Below are positions 23,431-31,370 of a stretch of 31,370 nucleotides of DNA, piece after piece (the first letter of the stretch is position 1; each line of letters opens with the position of its first letter). Where the stretch lies: contig KN882589.1 of assembly GCA_000934455.1 (NCBI GenBank), forward strand, positions 63,570-94,939, given 5' to 3'. The position numbers and the translations under genes are program-made. Origin of the DNA: Apostichopus parvimensis. Taxonomy: Eukaryota > Echinodermata > Holothuroidea > Aspidochirotida > Stichopodidae. The notes beneath the pieces are model-generated. The model was not told the DNA's origin. It ran no database searches and worked only from the letters and a program-made list of their open reading frames with translations.

Positions 23431-25627
23431 GTGAAAAAGGTTTTGGCCTCGACGTTTATTTCCTTCTTAGGATATATCAGATATATAAGTTTTAAGAGAA
23501 ATTAGTCAGTTTTGGGTTAAGGATTAAAGGTCTCTTCGATATACCTGTGGTATGACATAACACCAGTCGATCAATCAAGTCGCAATAAAAACTGTACCGA
23601 ACGAAGTAATTGCTTGGTCATAAGTGACAGTTACTTTGTCCTGATATTTCTGTGGAACATACATTCTGGTATTACCTACATCTACCCTATATAGTAGATC
23701 CATTTTTATACATTTATGATATGAAGTTTAACTAATTAATGTTTGGGAGAGCTCATCCCTTCTTTAATCTATTCCAAACGTATATATGCTATAAAGCGCA
23801 TTACTGTCAGCCAACTATAGCCAAGCTTTATTGGAAAAAGGCATATCTTGTTTTCTGACGATACTTTTTTTTTCCTAAAAATATTGCCGAATATAATTAA
23901 TTTTATATGGGAATATTTTTTCGTCAAAATTCTGTCAGCTACCTTGCATAATTTACGAGTTTGTGTCCGGGTAGATTTCGTCTGTAAAACAACCAAACGC
24001 AGTGAACCGATTGGATGAAAGCGGGTCAGATGACGTAATAGGGTGCAGATCACCCAGCAACCAACACGACGAAGATTTCTAGCCATTGTTATATATGATT
24101 CATATCTTTCACTGTTTTTTTCTTGTCTTTCTTTCTCTCCTGCAGGGCATCTGCTGAGTGAAAAATTGACAACAATAAATGTAAGTTTTTAGACCTTTGA
24201 TTTCATATTTTTGCTATAAGGTTACTAAATACTGGTTACTATAACGGAAAGTCGATACGGGATTTATGGTCTCGTGTAGACTGCAGCAGTTGTATATGTA
24301 CACTTATCGTAATAGCTTGTTGTATTAAGGTGCACTTAGATACGCTTGTAATATAACACCTCCACGTCAAGGCACGATTTTTTAATCTTTGTATGTTGTT
24401 TTTTTTTTCTTCTTTCATTTTGGTGTAAATTTCAAATTGCACTATATACGTTCGACATTTTGGTTCTGCAAGACACGTGAGAAGTTCAAGACTAAAACCT
24501 CAATAACAGATATACTGCGTGATTCTTTGACGGAAAATGTGTCTGCAATGTATACGCCATTACATAATCAAAGACGACACTAATACCAGTATTGAAGGTA
24601 ACATATGCAATATAAACAAAGAAACAGACAGGAATAATGTGGTTGATCACATATTTACAGTAGCTCACTTTCATCGATATAACGATCAAGATTATTTTAA
24701 CGGCAAGCACACGATAAACCGGTAATTACTTCAAATAAAAAATAAAAATAAATAAAAAATACAATATAAGCAATGTAACATGGAATCAACTTGGTTAAAA
24801 AGGAATTATATCTATAAGAAAATGTATAAAATAGGGGAAACAACTGATCTAGAGTAATATTTCCTACCTCTAAGGTTAGGGCCGTTAACCATCGGGTTAG
24901 AGAAAAATATTAAAATCAGTTATGAAGCAAATCTGATAGTGAAAATAAAATCATTTGACATTTTTGAAGAGAAGATTTCGATTGGCTTAAGGAAGCGCTT
25001 TGGGACAATCCATTTAGCATTCATCAAAAAGATGTTTACCTGAAATACATAATTATGTAAATTAACTTACACACCTGCGATATCGAAGATATGTTGATTA
25101 ATGCAGAAAAAACACAAACAAACAAAAAATAGAGGGAAATGTCACTTTCAAAATTTGTCTTCTGCGCATGCACGCACTACAGTTGTTCTTCATCCATTTT
25201 GTTTTTCCTGTTACGACTGTGATCTCTAAATTGATAACTTTGAATACATTTGTTAGATCGAGTCTATCGTGGGAGTCTGTTCTCGCCAATATCAACAATA
25301 TGTCAACTGACCATTGTATAGGGTCGGTATCTCGTGAATGTTAAAACAGAGTTAGTTAACACAGGTAATAGTTTACCGATGTAACTTAACTGGGCATGTC
25401 TGTCACTGTTGATGTAAATACGCTATACAGTTTGAGTAAGGGGCTGATGTATAGGAATCCAGTCGTTAATTGTATCGAAGATTTATTGTTAATATAAACA
25501 GTCAATTTTGATACTGTTGTACACCGTTAGAAATCAGTTTTATTTCTACTTTAATTTCATAATGATGGGTAAAATTATCATGTAAACATGAGCGGTTCAA
25601 TTGATTAAAGTGGAGCTACTCTTAGTC
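23431..25627. other. Mostly unique DNA with one exon-like segment
   Basis: Includes a minus-strand frame of 105 codons (23769-24086) in a locally GC-richer patch. Its translation (starting MARNLRRVGCW) is basic but matches no family I know. The exon-like segment at 24146-24180 is annotated separately. An A-rich AAATAAAAAT tract lies at about 24735-24762. Nothing else is supportable. Confidence 0.45.
24146..24180 (+). other. Candidate 35-nt internal exon
   Basis: A long pyrimidine run (about 24114-24140) ends in TGCAG at 24145, a textbook 3' splice site. Exactly 35 bases later comes GTAAGT at 24181, a consensus 5' splice site. This is the best-matched acceptor-donor pair I found in the window. 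One frame through the segment is open: skipping two bases it reads HLLSEKLTTIN, eleven codons. The segment ends in AATAAAT, so a non-coding role is equally possible. No partner exon was identified, and chance pairing remains plausible. Confidence 0.3.
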
Positions 25628-25958
25628 TAGTACATAGAACATAGAACATAGTACACATAGAACATAGTACACAGAACATAGTACACATAGAACATAGAAC
25701 ATAATACACATAGAACATAGTACATAGAACATAGTACACATAGAACATAGTACATAGAACATTATACACATAGAACATAGTACATAGAACATAGTACACA
25801 TAGAACATAGTACATAGAACATAGTACACATAGAACATAGTACATAGAACATAGTACACATAGAACATAGTACATAGAACATAATACACATAGAACATAG
25901 TACACATAGAACATAGTACACATAGAACATAGTACACATAGAACATAGTACATAGAAC
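25628..25958. repeat. Composite 30-bp minisatellite (TAGAACATAGTACA)
   Basis: The tract is built from a 14-base word TAGAACATAGTACA and a 16-base word TAGAACATAGTACACA. In the centre (about 25690-25890) they alternate strictly, giving a 30-bp dimer; at the edges the 16-base word or shorter AGAACAT words repeat alone. Because 30 is a multiple of three, three minus-strand frames of 63-125 codons stay open, reading repeats such as MYYVLCVLCS. They are repeat by-products. Confidence 0.95.
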
Positions 25959-26206
25959 CTTAGATCAGAAGTATAGCGAAAATCCTCAACAACAAACAAT
26001 AAGACTTCTCAAGTAATACAAGTTAAAATTGTTTAACAAAGTTGTCAATTTAAATTAACGATTACATTCAGGCCAGGACTATGAAAAAACGTCATAATCG
26101 AGTTAGCATTAACTTATAGCTGTCCATCCACTTAACATATTAAAAGCAGTGAATATCTTGAAAACTAGAATAGTTCATATAGAAACATTTTTAACACTCA
26201 TTGATT
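25959..26206. other. Unique spacer before the duplication
   Basis: AT-rich DNA between the minisatellite and the left edge of the 3.34-kb duplication. It is not repeated before the second copy at 29545, which is what fixes the left edge. No gene is seen. Confidence 0.6.
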
Positions 26207-27532
26207 CTTCTGTATATTTGGGGGGGGGGGCTGGATGTTATCATTTATCATTACTACAATTCTGTTCAAATTCTCCACTCTACAAGCACTCTCGTGATGT
26301 GAGAGCATGCCCATGCAATGGGTTCATATAGCTTTGTCGCTTCACCGAACAAAAATGCCTTTTCTTTTATACACATTTCGATTTTAATTTTGTCAAAAAA
26401 GGTCACATTTTAACCGACCTGAGAGTTTCTGCTTCAAACAATACGCATTGAAAGTGAGGTAACAGTTGTCATTTTCATAATGAACTTTTATCATCTGTTT
26501 GAAGCATTAGTTATTTCGACTCATGGATGTTATTAATATCACATTAAAACATGTTAAATCAGATTAGCAGATTCACTGCCTGCGGCTGATAATTGAATAA
26601 CTATACATAAAGATCCCCTCTCTTAAATTATCACAGTCAATTTATTAAACACGAGCAATTTTCTGACGATATACCATGAATATGCAGTCTTTAAAACACT
26701 AAAATGATACAAGATATTGCATATAAGGCAGTAGGGAATACACACAATATTGAGATTATACGATATGTATATTATATACAAACAACAAACCGACACTTTC
26801 AGAATTTCAGCTCTTATATAGGGATAAAGTATCGAAGAAATTCAAGATATATATGCGAGAAAAAACTGCTTTAAATATGTGCATGTCTTATACGTATAAA
26901 GTTAGAAAATTGAGCATACTTCAAGTTAACATCAATACCAAGGTCGTGTGGTTTGTAAGCAGTCGCTTACTTTCTTCATTATGTGGTGATGTGGCCGCAA
27001 GGCCAAGGAACGCCAGTTGGAACATCACTGCGTGACCACCTCCTTTAGAAATTTAATTGAATATTGTACTTGCAAAACACATGGAGAAAAGTCGCGTCCT
27101 CGGGCCTATAAGTATATTGTGCCATAGCTTTCAGAATTCTGATTCCAAATCTGAAATTGAGTAATATTTGGTAAACTTAAAGGAGAGAAAATGCCAGTGA
27201 CCATATCAATGGTATCATTGTTTTTGTTTATGAATTCAGGAGAAACAGAGAAGAATATAGGAGATTATGATTTAGATGAGATGATAATTATGCACTGGTG
27301 GATATAACTATAACAAGATGTGTCTAGCATAAATAAGAACATAAAATAAAAATTGTGAAATGACTGGAAACAATAAAGGTTGTTGGTATCAGTAGTATTG
27401 GCCGGGCAGTACAACATCAGTTACAATGTGAAATACGTTCTCGGTGTAGGACCGTTACGCGTACATCATAGCTGATTATGATAGGTTAACATTCCATTTT
27501 ATCTGCAAAGGACGCGCGAATGGATATGTGGT

Positions 27533-27604
27533 CGTTAGGTTATGTTGTGTTGCGTTAGGTTAGGCCAGGTTAGGTTCGGTTCGGTAGGTGTTGCGTTAAG
27601 TTGA
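27533..27604 (+). repeat. Pentanucleotide repeat GTTAG/GTTGT, copy 1
   Basis: About 14 degenerate five-base words of GTTNN type, including GTTAGGTTAGGCCAGGTTAG. They resemble the TTAGG arthropod telomere word, but the array is short, interstitial and impure. It is one of the places where the two duplication copies differ most. Confidence 0.75.
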
Positions 27605-27694
27605 TCTAGGCCTATTGTTAAACTGAGCAAGAACATTATATTGCACTATTTTATAGGTGTGGTTGAACGATGTACTGCACCTACATCCTCCCCG

Positions 27695-27705
27695 CCCCCC
27701 CCCCC
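27695..27705. repeat. Poly-C tract (C11), copy 1
   Basis: Eleven C residues; the matching site in copy 2 has C16 followed by a TC dinucleotide run. Confidence 0.8.
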
Positions 27706-28008
27706 TCACTTGTGCGGTCGGGACAATCCCAAATGCATCCCGTAATGTCTTATTGCATATGTGTGCGGATTCATATTATTCCAACCAATACAAACCCTTC
27801 CCTGATCTAGTACATAGATATGATGGATAAACTATTCGGACAATATCTTTCTGTAAAGAAACTATGTCACCTGGTCACGAAATACTACAAATCTCTAAAA
27901 AAAAAAAAAGTGGAAATCCTGGCGACGTCCATGGAGAATGAAGAGGAACCTGATGATACCTAAAATCTATTTTATGTTAATTTTAGGTTTAATTTGCTTA
28001 ATGAAACC

Positions 28009-29544
28009 AAAACACAACACATCTACAGGCGTGGCAAGCCTATATCTGACATTTCGATCTTTCATACAACCAATACCAACAAATCATTCGTCGTCTGTTC
28101 GTTATGTTACACGTGACACTGTTCACTGTTTACTTGACGGTAAGCACTCATTTAATCACGAACAAACAGTGATCGTATATTGTTAGTATACAGGATCCAA
28201 TGTCGCTAGTATACAAGTGCGAACACACTATGTTAATCAGTATACCCCACAAGTCATTAGCCTTCGAGATATATAGAGTAAACGTTTTGCTTATATTGTA
28301 ATTATTTCATTTTATCACTAACGTTTGCGTAATTCAATCTTATAATGACCTCTTACTTATATGAATAAATATGTGAGAAGCCAAAAACAGGTTTATGATT
28401 TACGACGTAGCATAAAAAAAAACATAGAACGAACCACATGAAACGAAGACTAATTAATTATGTTCTTCTGATTTCAGAACTCTTCAACGACATTCTAAAA
28501 ATATTAAGTGTAGACTGCCATACGTAATAGTCTCTTCATTTTTCATAACAAGGATTTGGTTTGATTTCCCTCGACTCGAGATAAAAAAAAGAAAAAAAAC
28601 ACATTAAAATACATTCCAATGAGAGCCTGCTGCCGCGGCTCTGCACCGTATTATGGTAGAGTCATGAGAGAGGCAGAGGAAACGCCTGACGAGAGAAACG
28701 GAGAGATGAAGTTTAAAGTGTCCAGTAAAAACTGTAGGTTTAAAATGAAATGTTTGCAAAGAAGCCAGCAATATGCCCTATTGGATGAACGTACAGTTCA
28801 TTCTTCTCCATACATCGTCTTAGATGTGGCGTTTAGATATGCGTGATATCCCTTTTTGAAATATTCTGTATTTGCATACAGAGTTCAGAAAGAGGTGGAA
28901 GGGTGTAGAGGGCGCAGGATTTTAAAGGCAGGAGTTTGTGTCGTAAAAAATATTTTGGAGACAGGGTCGAAAACTTGCATATCCTCTCCTGTAATGGCAG
29001 TGGTAGCTACAACTCCATCTTATTAATAATCATAAATTTATAAGCAAGTTGCGACACTGTTCAAATGTTTCATGGTATATATATAATCAATAAATGTATA
29101 AATAGTATCATGGATGCTATTTCTCCGTTACACTATACAGTCTATGTGGGAGAAGCCATTATGGAGACACCGACATACTTTTTCTTTGCTATATCTGTGC
29201 ATCTTTGTAGGAACCTATATTTAATCCTGCATGACAGCCGTTTCAAAGCATCTCAGGGATTCTGAACTGTGCTGACGTACACCGAATATAAACTTCACAA
29301 CGCCCTGCTTACAATTCCTGCAATTTTGAAATTCTCCTGTTTCTGTCATGTGAGGTAACTAAGTTTGAAATAAAGAGAGAAAACCTACTACATAAAAGTC
29401 AAAGCGCGGTAGCTTCAGACTGGTTTATATCCAAACTATGGAAACTTGTTGGCATCTTGTTTACACTAGCGACTCGTTTAATCGTGGCATGTCATAGTCT
29501 CGCGCGCTCTGAGCATTCATGCAACAGACTTCAAAGAACAAGGC
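28009..29544. other. Rest of the duplication unit, no confirmed gene
   Basis: If the duplication is in tandem, this is the right part of the first unit and its second copy lies beyond the window. An ATG-started frame of 82 codons entering from the left (27938-28186) has a basic start and a hydrophobic stretch, like a signal peptide. A second of 75 codons (28619-28846) sits in a GC-richer patch after an A-rich tract. An acceptor-like TTCTGATTTCAG occurs near 28479-28490. I recognise no protein family in either frame. Confidence 0.45.
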
Positions 29545-30866
29545 CTTCTGTATATTTGGGGGGGGGGGCTGGATGTTATCATTTATCATTACTACAATTC
29601 TGTTCAAATTCTCCACTCTACAAGCACTCTCGTGATGTGAGAGCATGCCCATGCAATGGGTTCATATAGCTTTGTCGCTTCACCGAACAAAAATGCCTTT
29701 TCTTTTATACACATTTCGATTTTAATTTTGTCAAAAAAGGTCACATTTTAACCGACCTGAGAGTTTCTGCTTCAAACAATACGCATTGAAAGTGAGGTAA
29801 CAGTTGTCATTTTCAGTAATAAACTTTTATCATCTGTTTGAAGCATTAGTTATTTCGACTCATGGATGTTATTAATATCACATTAGAACATTTTAAATCA
29901 GATTAGCAGATTCACTGCCTGCGGCTGATAATTGAATAACTATACATAAAGATCCCCTCTCTTAAATTATCACAGTCAATTTATTAAACACGAGCAATTT
30001 TCTGACGATATACCATGAATATGCAGTCTTTAAAACACTAAAATGATACAAGATATTGCATATAAGGCAGTAGGGAATACACACAATATTGAGATTATAC
30101 GATATGTATATTATATACAAACAACAAACCGACACTTTCAGAATTTCAGCTCTTATATAGGGATAAAGTATCGAAGAAATTCAAGATATATATGCGAGAA
30201 AAAACTGCTTTAAATATGTGCATGTCTTATACGTATAAAGTTAGAAAATTGAGCATACTTCAAGTTAACATCAATACCAAGGTCGTGAGGTTTGTAAGCA
30301 GTCGCTTACTTTCTTCATTATGTGGTGATGTGGCCGCAAGGCCAAGGAACGCCAGTTGGAACATCACGTCGTGACCACCTCCTTTAGAAATTTAATTGAA
30401 TATTGTACTTGCAAAACACATGGAGAAAAGTCGCGTCCTCGGGCCTATAAGTATATTGTGCCATAGCTTTCAGAATTCTGATTCCAAATCTGAAATTGAG
30501 TAATATTTGGTAAACTTAAAGGAGAGAAAATGCCAGTGACCATATCAATGGTATCATTGTTTTTGTTTATGAATTCAGGAGAAACAGAGAAGAATATAGG
30601 AGATTATGATTTAGATGAGATGATAATTATGCACTGGTGGATATAACTATAACAAGATGTGTCTAGCATAAATAAGAACATAAAATAAAAATTGTGAAAT
30701 GACTGGAAACAATAAAGGTTGTTGGTATCAGTAGTATTGGCCGGGCAGTACAACATCAGTTACAATGTGAAATACGTTCTCGGTGTAGGACCGTTACGCG
30801 TACATCATAGCTGATTATGATAGGTTAACATTCCATTTTATCTGCAATAAAGAATGGATATGTGGT

Positions 30867-30941
30867 CTTTATGTTGTGTTGTGTTGTGTTGCGTTAGGTT
30901 AGGCCAGGTTAGGCTCGGTATGGTTATGTTGCGTTGCGTTG
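30867..30941 (+). repeat. Pentanucleotide repeat GTTGT/GTTAG, copy 2
   Basis: The counterpart of the copy-1 array, with extra GTTGT words at its left end and GTTGC words at its right end. The changes are whole-word gains and losses, as expected of slippage. Confidence 0.75.
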
Positions 30942-31042
30942 ATCTAGGCCTAATGTTAAACTGAGCAAGAACAATATATTGCACTATTTTATATGTATAT
31001 GTTTGAACAATGTACTGCACCTAACCTCCCATCCTCCCCCGT

Positions 31043-31071
31043 CCCCCCCCCCCCCCCCTCTCTCTCTCTCT
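31043..31071. repeat. C16 tract plus TC microsatellite
   Basis: Sixteen C residues (31043-31058) followed by six to seven TC dinucleotides. Copy 1 has only C11 and no TC run, so this site has expanded or copy 1 has contracted. Confidence 0.85.
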
Positions 31072-31370
31072 TGTGCGGTCGTGACCATCCCAAATGCATC
31101 CCGTATAATGTCTTATTACATATGTGTGCGGATTCATATCATTCCAACCAACACAAACCCTTCCCTGATTTAGTACATAGATATGATGGATAAACTATTC
31201 GGACAATATCTTTCTGTAAAGAAACTATGTCACCTGGTCACGAAATACTACAAATCTCTCTAAAAAAAAAAGTGAAAATCCTGGCGACGTCCATGGAGAA
31301 TGAAGAGGAACCTGATGATACCTAAAATCTATTTTATGTTAATTTTAGGTTTAATTTGCTTAATGAAACC

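Larger units (their letters stand above)
26207..28008 (+). repeat. Segmental duplication, copy 1 (part matched in window)
   Basis: This block is repeated in direct orientation from 29545 to the window end. The offset is 3338 at the start, 3339 after a one-base insertion near 26478, and 3362 at the end because of differences in a pentanucleotide repeat, a C tract and a poly-A run. From 26207 to about 27505 I noticed only a handful of substitutions, so identity is roughly 99%. From 27505 onward substitutions and indels are clearly denser. It begins with TTCTGTATATTT followed by G11 (26220-26230). Contents include a 60-codon frame (26853-27035) also present in copy 2, with no recognisable domain. 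Confidence 0.95.
29545..31370 (+). repeat. Segmental duplication, copy 2 (runs off window)
   Basis: It begins abruptly at CTTCTGTATATTT plus G11 (29558-29568) and follows copy 1 without rearrangement to the window end. The sequence to its left differs entirely from that left of copy 1, so 29544/29545 is a true breakpoint. A 70-codon frame (29457-29669) crosses the junction and shares its last 43 residues with the matching frame in copy 1. This comes from the breakpoint and is not evidence of coding. Substitutions include T/A and GT/TG changes inside the duplicated 60-codon frame (30192-30374). Confidence 0.95.

Noticed and set aside
23769-24086. 105-codon minus-strand frame in a GC-richer patch
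   Set aside because: No family, motif or signal is recognised. It has no splice or promoter context on that strand, and its AT-rich right half reads as random basic sequence. Kept only as a note.
25605-25999. Longest open frames of the window (63, 113 and 125 codons, minus strand), reading Cys/Tyr/Leu-rich repeats
   Set aside because: They are translations of a 30-bp tandem repeat, which stays open in several frames because its period is a multiple of three. Multiple overlapping open frames are a sign of low complexity, not coding.
26853-27035. 60-codon frame conserved between duplication copies as a gene
   Set aside because: Its conservation is explained by the recency of the duplication, and its few differences include two that change amino acids. 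No domain is recognised.
27533-27604. Telomeric sequence (TTAGG-like)
   Set aside because: Only a few true TTAGG words occur among degenerate GTTNN pentamers, and the tract is short and interstitial.
1-31370. CRISPR array, prophage, operon or integron
   Set aside because: The tandem repeats lack unique spacers of constant length. Coding density is far too low and repeats far too many for a prokaryotic segment.

Overview
The window looks like non-coding nuclear DNA of a metazoan, most likely a marine invertebrate. By eye it is roughly two-thirds A+T. There is no dense coding sequence, no operon-like layout and no rRNA or tRNA gene that I can recognise. It holds many minisatellites, two short non-autonomous DNA transposons and one run of unknown bases. 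The taxonomic guess rests on genome style and on the transposon ends (GGCGCGTAGCCA and TTGTCCAACCT types), which I recall as common in invertebrate genomes. No protein homology supports it. I could not recognise a conserved protein domain in any reading frame, so no CDS is annotated. The longest open frames are by-products of tandem repeats or of the gap.

Layout. 1-2.2 kb is AT-rich unique DNA with a 20-bp perfect palindrome. At 2257-2661 is a 405-bp hAT-like MITE with a perfect 8-bp target-site duplication. 2.7-5.0 kb is unique, with a promoter-like cluster (palindromic E-box, AP-1 site, TATA box) at 3787-3930. At 5063-5380 are 16 units of a 20-bp minisatellite, and at 6404-7400 about 21 units of a 46-bp minisatellite that partly alternates between two monomer types. 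7.4-15.2 kb is mostly unique, with a degenerate short repeat (10576-10880), an 18-bp triplet (11577-11630) and an 83-bp duplication (13401-13566). At 15599-16045 is a satellite of about 122 bp per unit, with a diverged copy in opposite orientation just upstream (15273-15374). 16.0-19.7 kb is unique.

At 19678-20440 is a 70-bp satellite interrupted by 415 N. At 20581-20865 is a second hAT-like MITE with its own perfect 8-bp target-site duplication and a G15-CAG-C17 foldback. At 22822-23430 is a degenerate array of about 80 bp per unit, at 24146-24180 a short exon-like segment with strong splice signals on both sides, and at 25628-25958 a composite 30-bp minisatellite. From 26207 to the window end lies a direct duplication with a 3.34-kb repeat distance; its second copy starts at 29545 and runs off the edge.

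Nothing here works together as a gene system. The best reading is an intergenic or intronic region shaped by tandem-repeat turnover, MITE insertion and a recent segmental duplication, or an unmerged haplotype. The least ordinary items are the duplication with its locally accelerated divergence, the inverted satellite monomer, the GC foldback inside the second MITE, and the promoter-like and exon-like segments that hint at an unannotated transcript.
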